From contig NC_061116.1 of the NCBI RefSeq assembly GCF_002878395.1, forward strand, positions 122,971,207-123,035,206: a DNA stretch of 64,000 nt, read 5' to 3'. A program made the translations under genes and the position numbers. The notes under the pieces are model-generated. The model ran no database searches, was not told where the DNA came from, and saw only the letters and a list, made by a program, of their open reading frames with translations. Origin of the DNA: Capsicum annuum (taxonomy: Eukaryota > Streptophyta > Magnoliopsida > Solanales > Solanaceae). Below are positions 23,111 to 33,267 of this stretch, in pieces (within the stretch, counting starts at the first letter, position 1; every line of letters starts with the position of its first letter).

Positions 23111-23559
23111 CCTCTTATATGTGCAAAGATATCCGAAACGGCCTCCTATTAGGAGAAGAATGAAACTCATTTAATAGACCAGGAATTCGAGATGATCCTT
23201 TTGGCAAAACCAAGTGACCTTTGAATAGTAGACATTCATTCTTCAAGCTGTATTTGTCATCTGTTTGCTGTCCTAAAATTAACTTCTACAAAATAGAAGT
23301 CATTTTGGTGTCTCGTTGTATTTCTTGGTCCCATTATACCTTGTCTTTATTTCCAAATTGAAAATGCATATAAGTTTGCAATTTCCCGCGTCTTGACAAC
23401 ACATTAGCCTCTTTATTTTCAGCACCCGGTTTGTACTTGATCTCAAACTTATAACCTATGAGTTAAGACCCATTTATATTGATTCTCAGCCATAACTCTC
23501 TGTTCTAGGAAAAATTTAAGGGCTTTTGGTTTGTTTTGATGATGAAATAATAACCCATC

Positions 23560-24099
23560 AAGTAGTGATTCCATCTCTTGACAGCTAACACAAAAGCCAT
23601 TAGCTCCCATTCATATACCGAACATTGTCTCTTGCTCTAGAAGAAAACATTCGACTGAAATAGGAAATACCTTTACCATTTTGCATTAAAACTGCACCAA
23701 CACCAAATCCCAAAGCATCTACTTCAATTATAAAAGACTCAGAAAAGTTCGGCATTGCTAAAACAGGCAATTGAGTCATAGCCAACTTCAATGTCTCAAA
23801 TGATTGTTGGGCTCTTCCTCCTCATGAAAAAGCATCCTTTTTCCGCAAATCAATTTAAGGGACAACAATCTTACCATAGTTTTTGATAAATTTTTTGTAG
23901 TATCCAGTGAGTCCCAAAAATCCCTGCAAAAACTTTATATCTCTAGGAACTAGCCAAGATATCATATTCTCAATCTTGGAGGGGTCAACTTGCACTTCTT
24001 CAGAGGAGATGACCAACATGCATTTTTTTCCTTTTTGATTTCCAGTTGATTCTTTTTTAGAATATCCAAACAACCTTCAAATGCCTAAGATGTGAAGTA
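23560..24099 (-). pseudogene. RT thumb/connection and RNase H (Reina-like, broken)
   Basis: 23855-24073 includes MISWLVPRDIKFLQGFLGLTGYYKKFI, cited here in parts: PRDIKFLQGFLGLTGYY is the block just after the RT palm. 23600-23791 reads FSESFIIEVDALGFGVGAVL and GKGISYFSRMFSSRA, the start of RNase H with its first aspartate. Stops lie between the pieces. The RT catalytic YxDD block that should join this segment to 25530 is missing on both sides of the RTE insertion. Confidence 0.85.
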
Positions 24100-24107
24100 T
24101 AGTCCCT

Positions 24108-25521
24108 ATAGTCCCCAGGGAAGTTCTTTGGAGATGTTGGAGGTGAGAGGGGTTTCGATGGCATACATCAGAGTGATTAAGGACATGTACGAGGGAGGGA
24201 AGACTCGGGTGAGGACGGCAGGAGGAGACTCTGATCATTTCCCGGCAGAGACAAGGTTGCACCAGGGATAGACTCTCAGCCCTTTTTTGTTTGCGCTGGT
24301 GATGGACGTGTTGACACGGAGTATTCAAAATGAGGTGCCTTGGTGTATGTTATTTGAAGATGATGTAGTGCTAATTGATGAAGCGCGGAGGGGGGAGGGG
24401 AGGAATGAAAAATTGGAGGTTTGGAGGCAAACACTCGAATCAAGGGGTTTAGGTTGAGTAGGTCCAGGACGGAGTATTTGGAATGCAAGTTTAGTGACTC
24501 GAAGCAGGAGGACGGAGTGGTGGTGAGGTTGGATTCCAGGATGTTTGTAAGAGGGATAGTTTTAAGTATCTTGGGTTTATGATTCAGGGGAATGATGAGA
24601 TTGATGAAGATGTCTCTAAACGTATTGGAGCAGGTTGGATGAAGTGGAGGCTCGCCTCGGGAGTACTGTGTGATAAGAAGGTACCCTTAAAGCTTAAAAG
24701 GCAAGTTCTACAGAGTGGCAGTTCGTCCGGCCATGCTGTATGGCACGGAGTGTTGGCCAGTCAAGAACTCCCACATCCACAAATTGAAGGTAGCGAAAAT
24801 GAGAATGTTGCGTTGGATGTGTGGACTTACTAGAGGAAATAGAGTTAGGAATTAGATTATCCGGGAGAAGGTAGGAGTGTCTTCGATGGAGGACAAGAAG
24901 CGGGAAGGAAGACTGAGATGGTTTGGGCATGTAATGAGGAGGGGCACGGATGCCCCAGTTTGTACGTATGAGAGGCTAGCTTTGGATTGTTTCAGGAGGA
25001 GTAGAGGTAGGCCAAAGAAATACTGGAGAGAAGTGATTAGGCACGACATGGGGTTGTTACAGCTTTCTGAGAACATGACTCTAGATAGGAAGGTGTGGAG
25101 GTCGCGGATTAGGATAGAAGGTTAATGCGTGTGTGGGTTGTAGCTAGTAGTTAGGGAGCTCTGGTGTAGTCGGCCTAGTAAGCCTACGACTGTGCCCACT
25201 GGTAGGAGCCATTAGTGTATGCTATTAGAGGGGGTGGCCTTTTCTTATTTCTTATTTACTGTTTTTTTACTTTCGTATTGCTCTTATTTTCATGGCTCTC
25301 TTAGCTCTATTTGTATTATTTCTCATTTCTTAGTTCGGTTATGCCATCCATTCTACTTCAGATATTACTATGACCTTGTTAACTATTCTTTATCTTGAGC
25401 CGAGGGTCTATCGGAAACAGCCTCTCTACTCCTTCGGAAGTAGCGGTATGAACTGCATACATTTTACCCTCCCTAGACCCCACTTGGTAAGAATTCAGTG
25501 GGTTTGTTGTTGTTGTTGTTG
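24108..25521 (+). mobile_element. RTE LINE, 5' truncated, inside the Reina-like RT gene
   Basis: 1414 bp on the + strand, opposite to its host element. Coding text runs from VPREVLWRCLEVRGVSMAYI through [59 protein letters not shown] and [18 protein letters not shown] to the C-terminus near 25124, with a few stops and frameshifts. An untranslated tail follows, ending in (TTG)n at 25505-25521. It is flanked by TAGTCCCT (24100-24107) and TAATCCCT (25522-25529), an 8-bp target duplication with one difference. RTE elements characteristically end in short tandem repeats. It is the best-preserved RTE copy in the window. Confidence 0.85.
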
Positions 25522-25529
25522 TAATCCCT

Positions 25530-25920
25530 GAAAATTTCATTCAATAACGAATGAAAAGTAGAGGGTGCATTGGTCAAGCCAAATGGCATGTCTATAAACT
25601 CATAATGTCCCTCATGGGTGCGGAAGGTTGTTTTTGCTTCATCTCCAGCTTGAATGCGAATTTGATGATAACCCGACTTAAGATCCAATATTGTAAATAT
25701 GGTGGGCCCCTAGCTCATCCAGCAGCTCATCAATGCATGGTACTGGAAATTTGTCGGGGATTGTGATATCATTAAGAGTTCGAAAATCCATGCAAAATCA
25801 TCAAATTTCATCCTTCTTATATCCAGTAATACTAGACTAGAATATGGACTAGAACTTGCCTTAATGATTCCAACCACTAATATCTCGTTGACCAAACGCT
25901 CGATCATCCCCTTGAAGTAA
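25530..25920 (-). pseudogene. RT N-terminal half (Reina-like, broken)
   Basis: Read on the - strand, 25710-25907 contains GIIKASSSPYSSLVLL, the RT finger block, but it lacks the following lysines and frame. 25473-25688 contains [20 protein letters not shown] with the first catalytic aspartate, then [18 protein letters not shown]. It breaks off after NEIFRDY at the RTE insertion. Confidence 0.85.
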
Positions 25921-26351
25921 CACTGATCTTCCTATATCTTTGAATTTCATGGTAGGAAGTTTCCAATTTACCCTCATGTCACCTAATATGACTAACCATT
26001 CCATCCCTAATGCCAAATCAGTTCCCCTCTACAAATGGAAAATACTGTTGGTTGATTTGGAATCCTTGCATGTCCATCCTTACCACTTTGCATACTCTAC
26101 TCTCGCTAACCTATTAACCATTACCAATTGTTACTTCAAATATTTTGGTCTTTCATTATGGGTAGCCCCCATTAACGATCAAAACTATGATGTTGCGCCC
26201 ATGAATCTTCCCCGCGAATTTCATTGTTCTACATCTTGTAAGTCCCACAACTGAATTCATATTCAACACCATCATAGTACCCTTCGTGTTCCCTTTAACT
26301 AAATCTTCTCCGGTAGTCTCAAAGAAGTTTTTTTGTATCATCTTCATCTAT
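25921..26351 (-). pseudogene. Protease region (Reina-like, degraded)
   Basis: Lies between gag and RT on the - strand. A 63-codon frame (26156-26347) ends near VLIVNGGYP, and the surrounding text fits the aspartic protease region only weakly; no clean D(S/T)G active site is readable. Assigned mostly by position. Confidence 0.5.
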
Positions 26352-26764
26352 GTTGGGTGCTTAAGGTAGATAGGAAGGCGTGGAAGACGCGAATTATGGT
26401 AGATAGGTAGTAGGTAGGAGTGTGTCTGTGCTGGTAGGTAGGTGCGCTTTATCTTGTTTTCCGTGTTAGTTATCGTAATGCTTTGATCGTAGTGTCTTGG
26501 TCTTGGAGTTTTGGTGATATTTGTTGTTTCGAATAGGCCAAGTGTAGTACTATGTAGTGGTAGACTTATTTTTGCTATTATCTGTTGTTCCTTGCTACCT
26601 ATTATTTCTTGTTCACATTTGGTCCTTCTCTAGAAGTTTGTCTTAAGCCAACAGTCTTTCGAAAACAATCCCTCTATCCCACCTTTGAGGTAGTAGTACG
26701 GACTGCACACACTTTACCCTCCCCAGATCCTACTTTGTGGGTATATACTGGGCATGTTGTTGTT
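26352..26764 (+). mobile_element. RTE LINE 3' tail inside the Reina-like element
   Basis: The start (AGATAGGAAGGCGTGGA) matches the last codons of the RTE coding region at 25083-25100. The rest follows the RTE 3' tail, including CGAAAACAATCCCTCTA, CTTTACCCTCCCCAGATCC and a short TTG repeat at 26755-26764. A 5-bp TTAAG near each edge may be the target duplication, but it is weak. Confidence 0.7.
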
Positions 26765-27410
26765 AAGCTAGCTACTTTTACAACGACGATTGGGGCCAAA
26801 TTTTTCATCACATCTGAAATATAACTCTAGCTCTCTTTTTCGAGCTAATTTTGAATCAGTGTCCCTCGAATTTTGCTACTGAAGAGTTGAAGCTAGTTGA
26901 CTTTGCGGCAATATGCAATGGTGATCCTGTGTTAGGACCTGCTGCTCCGACTCTTTAATCATATATTTCAAGAATGTTTACAACTCGATGATAATTAGGC
27001 CTAAACCCAACTAGTTTATTGCTTGAACTTCCTCTGCTAGGTTCAAATGAAAACCCTGAACTTGTTGCAAAATATAATTTCAATCCTCCACCTTTTAAGC
27101 CATCTACATTATCTTTCTCAATGTTTGAGCCCGTAAAAGCATCCTGTATTTCCTCTTTTAGACCATCCAAAAATACTCTAGATAACATTCCATCAGATGC
27201 CTCCTACATAGATGTTGCCACCTTTTCAAATTCTTTACAAAACGTAGTGACAGTGGCAATCTGCTTTAGCCCCATTAAGACAACATATTAATTGATCTTT
27301 TGAGAATGATGAAACCAGTTCAACAACTCTCTTTTGAAGTTTTTCTGATTAATATTTGTTGTCGAGACTACCTAATGATACCAATTTAAGGCTTTCCTTC
27401 CAAACAAACA
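26765..27410 (-). pseudogene. Gag C-terminal part (Reina-like, broken)
   Basis: On the - strand, 26955-27188 includes FLDGLKEEIQDAF, a block found in Ty3/Gypsy gag, followed by degraded text. Upstream, 27190-27410 reads with several breaks as the gag helix region. The hAT-like element at 27419 separates it from the gag start. Confidence 0.7.
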
Positions 27411-27418
27411 CTTGTTGC

Positions 27419-28304
27419 TAGGGGTAGGCTTGGTATGGTATATACCGAATACCATATCGAAATCAAAATTCTTTATACCGCGGTATGGATGTAATGGTAT
27501 TTGGTAGGAGTTTTAAATTATTTTGGTATTTGGTATTTATGCAATAAATACCGAAATACCGTATACCGCACCAAATTATTTTAACAATATATAAAACCCA
27601 TATGTATTATATTTAAGATTATCAAATGTATTTATACATCATCTATTAGCCAATTGAACATAAAAGTAACTTTTATTCAGAAATAAATTTTTTGGGAAGC
27701 TTATTAGTCTTTCCTTTTACTTTTGTTCCAACTTTCAATTCAATTATAGAGAATAGAGGTTCTTTGAGCAGTGCCTCAATCTTTGAGTTTTCAATGTTGG
27801 GAATAATAATGTTTTGTTCTCCTGAACCATACTCATCAGCCAAATGAGCTAGATCATCCATGTCGTCTACTTGGACACGACCTACTGGAATGTGAAGACC
27901 AATAAAGCTATAGCCATCCTATTTTGTGGATGCACGCCAAGATAAGCTCTTCTTTCCCATTGTTTCTTAATCAAGTCATCCGGAGATGCTCTCTCTGACT
28001 TGGACTACTTAATCGTGATTGAAATATTTTTTTTGTGTAATTGATTAAGAAAGATAGTTGTTACTCTGATATGATTGAGATGTTTTTAAAGTGTAATGTT
28101 ATAGTTTTTTTATATGAATATATGTAAGTTGAAATCAAATAAAGTATGGTTACCAAATTACCATATCGTAAAATACCAAAATCGAATTTAAAAATACCGA
28201 ACCGTACTGAACTAATTTGGTATGGTAATGATATGGTTCTTTTAGATATCGAAAACCGAAGTTACCATACCGAAGTTTAAAGTACCGTACCATGCCCACC
28301 CGTA
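27419..28304. mobile_element. hAT-like non-autonomous element inside gag
   Basis: 886 bp with ends TAGGGGTAGGC and, complemented from the right, TACGGGTGGGC. Flanked by CTTGTTGC (27411-27418) and CTTATTGC (28305-28312), an 8-bp duplication with one change, as expected for hAT elements. Subterminal regions are rich in ACCGAAATACC/GGTATGGTA motifs, a candidate source of hairpins or transposase sites. Inside, on the - strand, 27673-28020 has short open frames (62 codons beginning MDDLAHLADEYGSGEQN) that do not match a transposase I recognise and may be captured host sequence. Confidence 0.75.
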
Positions 28305-28312
28305 CTTATTGC

Positions 28313-28640
28313 CTGTAATCTTTCCACTTCCAAAATTTCATTCACTGCAAAATATTGTTCCGCTGCTTTGAAAAACCATCCCAAAGGATTCTCTCCTTTG
28401 AAAACTGGTAATTGTAGTTTCCGAAACTTCTTCCCATCTTTTTCTCCAACCAAGTTGACATTACTTCCTTCTTCTTGGTTTTCGACGGATCTAGTTTGAG
28501 ACGGGGATGCTTCTGCCATCCCAATTCTCCCTTGAGCTTCAATTCTTCCAAGAGAATCTCTCATTTCTTGAAATTATCCTTTCAGTTTTCTAATATCTTC
28601 TCTAACCTCTGTCAAATTAGTCTCCACCTTTTTGACTCAT
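28313..28640 (-). pseudogene. Gag N-terminal part (Reina-like)
   Basis: The - strand open segment that starts at 28564 reads LGEKDGKKFRKLQLPVFKG in slightly overlapping form, then ENPLGWFFKAAEQYFAV, the conserved start of plant Ty3/Gypsy gag (LP.F.G..P..W...AE.YF). The frame continues as EILEVERLQAI up to the hAT insertion at 28312; the last codons of the apparent ORF lie inside the hAT element. Confidence 0.85.
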
Positions 28641-28675
28641 CCCTCTATTTTACTCACCATACTCGAATGTTATTG

Positions 28676-28688
28676 CTTTGATACCAAA
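28676..28688 (-). other. Primer binding site of the Reina-like element
   Basis: On the - strand the sequence TTTGGTATCAAAGC follows the 5' LTR after about two bases. It resembles TGGTATCAGAGC, the complement of the initiator-methionine tRNA 3' end used by most plant LTR retrotransposons, with one substitution. Confidence 0.7.
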
Positions 28689-28689
28689 T

Positions 28690-29081
28690 TGATAGACTTT
28701 TCTGTAGAAACAATAATACAAACTGATACCAAATACTGATGTTTAACACTATATACACTGATATTACAACAAGTAATTTGAAAACAACCACTTGGACACT
28801 GCCAACACCATAAATTAAATCCTAAGACATTAATGAAATTTAGTTATACAATATACAACACTAAAATTAAACATATCAAAACATTTCTAGACATTTGAGA
28901 GGCTAGAACTCTCCCAGAACATGCCTTTTTCTTTTCTCAATATCCTCCCTCTAATTGTCTGACCCTTTTTTTAACAGAAAAACCACCCAATACATGTGTA
29001 AATGTCGCATGACAATTACTATGTTTTTTAATTGTTTACTTTGACCTCCTAGAATATTTTTTTATAACTAAAGGCACACCA
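28690..29081 (-). repeat. 5' LTR of the Reina-like element
   Basis: 392 bp, starting on the - strand TGGTGTGCC and ending GTCTATCA. It is the partner of 21566-21965. Confidence 0.9.
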
Positions 29082-29086
29082 CATTC

Positions 29087-29676
29087 TCCATAGTATAGTT
29101 GTTAATACGAATAAGAGAAACTATGTTATAACCATTTTTGTACATTCAATGTACTCCACGGATAGAGGAATACATAGAGTTGACCATAGTAAAATAAGAA
29201 ATTGAAAGATTTTGTTGAAATTGTTCATTGGAAATTTTTCGCAAAGTTAATCATTGAAGAAGTATACTGATGGTATCATCTTATGTGATCATAATCTGTA
29301 AGTTACTACTTTCTTAACCTAATTTGAAAAATCTAAATCATTTTGGAAACACGTGACGTAAGGTGAATACGTTTTCCTAGGATGGGTAAATCCCTCATGT
29401 TGTCAAAATTTAGGGAAAGCTTCCTTTTCTTAGGGCTTGAAAGGATAAAATACATAGAACGTGAACCAAGGTTCATAGGCGGATCAAAGTCGAAACGCAA
29501 AGTTCTTTGTTAGACATAAACGAAGCCAAAAAATAGTTAGACGAAGCCGTAGGAACTCTTGCAATATCTTATTCATAATCTTATAGGCCCCGCACCGATT
29601 AATTCAACTACTCTGTCATAATGAAAGGGAAAGAAATCTTTTTTTGACCAATTGCCTGAACCTACCTTTCATAAAG
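29087..29676. other. Gene-free stretch
   Basis: AT-rich, with no recognisable coding or repeat structure. A local duplication is visible: GAAAGGGAAAGAAATCTTTT with TTGCCTGAACCTACCTTTC at 29620-29670 recurs at about 29919-29960, partly because of the SINE target duplication. Confidence 0.35.
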
Positions 29677-29697
29677 AAAGGGAAGGAAATCTTTTTT

Positions 29698-29918
29698 CTT
29701 TTTGATAGCCATGGTGTCCGAGCCAACTTTCGCGCACCTCAACTAAATCCACAGGATACCTATCACCTCCCACCAACAACAGATATCAAGAAACTCTATC
29801 CACCAAGGCTAAGACAGATGGGAAGAATCACCTAGTTTTTTCGTCTCTGCTGGGATTTGAACTTGAGACCTCAGGTTCCCAACCCACTTCATTGACCACT
29901 AGCGACACTCTTAGGTGC
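29698..29918 (-). mobile_element. tRNA-derived SINE, copy 1
   Basis: Read on the - strand it begins with a tRNA-like head: an A-box-like TAGTGGTCAATGAAGTGG and a B-box-like GGTCTCAAGTTCAAATCCC. The body continues to an A-rich tail ending in the T run at 29692-29704 on the + strand. It is flanked by the perfect target duplication AAAGGGAAGGAAATCTTTTT (29677-29696 and 29919-29938). About 221 bp. The layout and text resemble SINE families known from Solanaceae. Transcription would be by RNA polymerase III from the internal boxes. Confidence 0.85.
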
Positions 29919-30112
29919 AAAGGGAAGGAAATCTTTTTAATTGCCTGAACCTGCCTTTCTTTCTTGGTCGATGCGTTGATGATTCAAAAGCCGTGTTCAG
30001 TCCTTTTTTTTCTTTTGACAGTTGTCGACAATCTTGTTATTATATTTCTTTACTGTTCCCTACTAAATTCCTATAAATTGAAGAACCAAGTAGTCATTGG
30101 AACTTCATCCAA

Positions 30113-30298
30113 AAAAAGGGCATCCCGGTGCACTAAAGCTTCCACTATGCACAGGATCCGGGGAAGAGCCCCACCACAAAGGTGTATTGTACGCAGTTTT
30201 ACCTTACATTTCTGCCAGAGGCGCTTTCCAAGTCTTGAACTCGTGACCTCCTGGTTACATAGCAAAGAACTTTACAAATTACTCCAAGGCTTCCCTTC
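30113..30298 (-). mobile_element. tRNA-derived SINE, copy 2 (different family)
   Basis: On the - strand the head carries an A-box-like CTTGGAGTAATTTGTAAAG and a B-box-like GGAGGTCACGAGTTCAAGAC. The body includes GCGTACAATACACC and CGGATCCTGTGCATAGTGG, which I recognise from the TS-type SINEs of nightshades. It ends in an A run (T-side at 30111-30117). Flanks CTTCATCCAA (30103-30112) and CTTCGTCCAA (30299-30308) form a 10-bp duplication with one change. The 64-codon frame across it is incidental. Confidence 0.8.
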
Positions 30299-30308
30299 CT
30301 TCGTCCAA

Positions 30309-31059
30309 CAGGAATGGAAATTCAACTTACATCTTTCAGTACCATACTTGTCAGAATGGAACTAGTGAAATTTGAACAAGCACCGTGATGTAGAGAGATG
30401 GCGGTTGGGGCAGAGATTAAGGATATTACAGAAACATCTCCTTAAAAAAATATTAGCTCTACATTATTTAAGGGTTAGATTCTTTGAGCATATCTGTGTA
30501 TTAAACATGTCTGTGTACAATATCAGTATCTACCATATCCAGTGTAAGATTATTCTCTTGAAAGGTAAAGGTTTACTCGAATCCAAAAATGCAAATAGAT
30601 AACTTGGGTAAAGGAAATAAAAGAACTCGAGTTGTGGTATAAAGCTAACATAAATACAAAGACTTCAAGTATCTCAACTTTCCAAGACTAACCAACAACA
30701 CGTTGCGTTCTGGGAAACCTATTAGATTCCCATTTTGTTCAATTCCACGATTAAAATTCTTAGAAGATCGAAAAACCCAACTTGTCCTGTTATGTTTCTC
30801 AACTATTGGCACATATATATTACATGTCAATTATGTTTCTAAAATACCAAATCAGCGCATCCAAGAAACGATTGGTACAAATAATGGCAGAGCTAAAAAT
30901 ATAATGAAATTGGAAAAAGAAGCATACCGTGAACGACTTTGATCAGGTCTTGGTCTTGTGCCTGTAATTACAATCATGCATTGCAAATGGAATTTTAAAT
31001 ATCTAATAATGATACAGAAGAAATAAAGTTGTTTTGTTGTTGGGAAATGGGAATTAAAT
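30309..31059. other. Gene-free stretch
   Basis: No supported gene. A 34-nt segment on the - strand (30962-30929) has an acceptor-like TTACAG and a donor-like GTATGC, but does not join the EDR2 exon in frame. Short frames on both strands look like chance. Confidence 0.35.
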
Positions 31060-31435
31060 TAGGGTAAACCACATAAATAACCTAGGTAATGAAAGTAATT
31101 ACACAACCTTTCCTCTTTTTTTCTCTCTGTCGAATTATGGTAAAAATACTCATACATTCGGCTAAATATTATACATTGGTCGAATCACGAATGTATGATA
31201 AAACAGCTAATCCTAAATTTAAAATAATTGAAATCAGTAATTATTTACTGTTCCTTAATTAACGGTAATAATTAGCTAACATTAAGTCGTTTATGGCTAA
31301 AATTACTAACTGATATTTAAATTTCAAAAAAATTCTTCAATGTTTTTTTTTTTTGTAATCTTTGGTTCAAGATCTGGAAAGCAAAAAAACAACCAATTTC
31401 TTCTACATACGTTCTTCAATACTTCTAAAATCAAT
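31060..31435 (+). other. Possible 5' terminal region of a Mutator-like element
   Basis: Starts with GGGTAAACCACATAAATAACC, a plausible inverted-repeat end for a Mutator-like element, and leads into the transposase reading frame. The other end is lost beyond the TRIM insertion and N gap, so the inverted repeat cannot be confirmed. TATACATT-type motifs recur at 31150-31200 and again in the intron at 32130-32320. Confidence 0.4.
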
Positions 31436-32677
31436 ATGAATATCCCCATACTGCTGCGACATTCTGGAATCTGGCAGTCAGAAATTAGTTATGAGTCATA
31501 CAAAAGTGATGCAATAATTATTTCGGAAAGTATTACTTTCTTGAAATTGGTTTCTACAATCGCCATGGAATTGGATGTCGATGAAGTTCGTAAAAAAATT
31601 GAAGTTAACTATGTGGTTGAAGAAAATTCTTCTCCAATTGTCCTAAGAAACGACAATGGAGTGAGGGTTTTACGTTGAGTTGAAGAAACAATTTTTTGGG
31701 TTGGTTAATTTTTCGCTTTGTATTTCAACTTTCGACAAATCCAATAGTGAAATAGAGTTTGATAAAGAAACAGGTGTTGTAATGTGTATTGGCGGTAGTG
31801 AATATGATTCGATTGCGTTAACAGTTGTTAAAACGGATAATCAGTATGCTCTATATGTTTCTGAAATTGAAGTGAAAAACTTCATTACTGATGGCAAAAA
31901 CACTGAAATAATGGTGAATCAGATTTACAAGGATAAGGAAACTCTTGTTTCAGTAATGGCAAGACATGCAATAGCTAATGGCTTCAACACTAAAGCGAAA
32001 CGATCCAACAAAAAAAGGTATGATATAAAAGTGTCAAATATATTTGTTGAGCTTATAATGTATGAAATTTGTTGTTAGAGGTTTTGTAGAAGTATTTGTT
32101 GTGTAGTTGGGTAATCTGTTGCTTATGATTGTTAAATTACGAATGTATAATGTATGATTATACATGCTTGATAATGTATAAATAAACCGTGCCAATCAAA
32201 TAAATGTAAGATAATATGGTTTAAGACATTCTGTAGTTGTTTTTATTTCTTGTATGTTTTTTAAGTTAAAATACGAATGTATAATATTTTATTATACATA
32301 CAGAGAAATGTATAATATAGCTGGGCAGTACCATTATTTCCATTTCTATCTTTCTATTTTCAATTGTAATAGTTTTGTTTAATACATTGACTTAGGTTTT
32401 TATATATTGCTGCAGCTATGTCCTGATTTGTCATAACAAAGATTGCAAGTGGGTCTTGAAGGCGTCTTGTATGAATGAATTAGAATTGTTTGTGATTAAA
32501 ACATTTGATTGGGAGCATACTTGTAGTCTTAGCGACAGAGTGCTTAATAATGTGGTTGCAACAATAAATTTTGTGAGTGAATTTACAACTCTAAAATTAA
32601 TCAATCATAAGAGAATACATACCCCCGCGAACATTATTGAAAAAATGAAGGTTGTTTACGAAGTCATATTAACTACA
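31436..32677 (+). pseudogene. Mutator-like (MULE) transposase, N-terminal part, frameshifted and truncated
   Basis: Starts at ATG 31436 (MNIPILLRHSGIW). An N-terminal domain of about 80 aa is followed by a frameshift at 31667-31680: one extra T in a T run at 31668-31671 would explain the switch of frame. The second segment (31680-32017) leads through FDKETGVVMCIGG to QIYKDKETLVSVMARHAIAN, the start of the MuDR-type DNA-binding domain. A 397-bp intron (donor AAAG/GTATGA at about 32018, acceptor CTGCAG at 32414) precedes YVLICHNKDCKWVLKA with the CxxC...W zinc-binding block, then WEHTC. The text stops at KMKVVYEVILTTC where a TRIM begins. The catalytic DDE domain is absent. Non-functional. Confidence 0.8.
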
Positions 32678-33267
32678 TGCGTAACACCCCAACTTAGGAA
32701 GGAGTCCTACATCGGCAAAAACATAGGAGGGATGTTGGGTATATAAGTGAGAAAGCCTTACTCCCCAGTGACGCATTTTAAAACCGTACGCGCCTAGGCC
32801 CAGAGCAGACAATATCACTAGTGGGTTGGGCAGAGACAGGGTATCTCGGGCCTGTGTAGTTCGGGATGCCCATCAAGGCCAGGGCCTCAGCTCGGGTCTT
32901 GACAGAATGGTATCAGAGCCGCTCATGTGTCGACCCTGTCGATGTGGGCCAGAGTTCAAACTGAGTGTAGGCAAATCCCGATAAGGCGGGGCAAACCTCA
33001 GTCCTGAGTCTAGGCAAAATCCCATTCGGTGGGGCAAACCTCAGCGAGAACGCTGAGTCCATAAGGGGGTGTATGTAACACTCCAACTTAGGAAGGAGTC
33101 CCACATCGGCAAAACACAGGAGGGATGTTGGGTATATAAGTGAGAAAGCCTTACTCCTTAGTGACGCATTTTAAAGTCATGCGGGCCTAGGCTCAGAGCG
33201 GACAATATCACTAGTGGGTTAGGCAGAGACAGGGGTATCTCGGGCCTGTGTGGTTTGGGATGCCCGT
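32678..33267 (+). mobile_element. TRIM (miniature LTR retrotransposon)
   Basis: Left LTR 32678-32904 (227 bp) starts TGCGTAACACC and ends TTGACA. The primer binding site TGGTATCAGAGCC follows at 32908-32920, then about 150 bp of non-coding interior with repeated GGCAAANCTCAG blocks, a purine-rich AAGGGGGTGTA, and the second LTR from 33074 (TGTAACACTCC). Near-identical text in both LTRs includes GGAGGGATGTTGGGTATATA and AGAAAGCCTTACTCC. No protein is encoded, as expected for TRIMs, which depend on other elements. The right LTR is cut at 33266 by the inverted sequence before the gap. Confidence 0.85.

Larger units (their letters stand above)
21566..29081 (-). mobile_element. Reina-type chromovirus (Ty3/Gypsy LTR retrotransposon), complete but dead
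   Basis: Oriented on the - strand. Both LTRs are present (about 392-400 bp) and the flanks carry the 5-bp duplication CATTC at 21561-21565 and 29082-29086. From right to left: 5' LTR, a primer binding site resembling the initiator-methionine tRNA type (TTTGGTATCAAAGC), gag, protease, RT, RNase H, integrase with a GPY/F region, chromodomain remnant, a polypurine tract (AGGGGAGGGTAA) and 3' LTR. The short LTRs and the chromodomain text suggest the Reina clade. Coding regions are full of stops and three mobile elements have inserted: RTE pieces at 24108 and 26352 and a hAT-like element at 27419. Confidence 0.9.

Noticed and set aside
30929..30962. 34-nt segment on the - strand with acceptor TTACAG and donor GTATGC, possible upstream exon of the EDR2-domain gene
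   Set aside because: When joined directly to the exon at 19244, assuming that exon starts in phase 0, it gives a stop codon. No domain similarity.
32130..32330. Recurrent TATACATT motifs, considered as a CRISPR-like or regulatory array
   Set aside because: Irregular spacing, no unique spacers, plant DNA; it is intron sequence of the MULE transposase.
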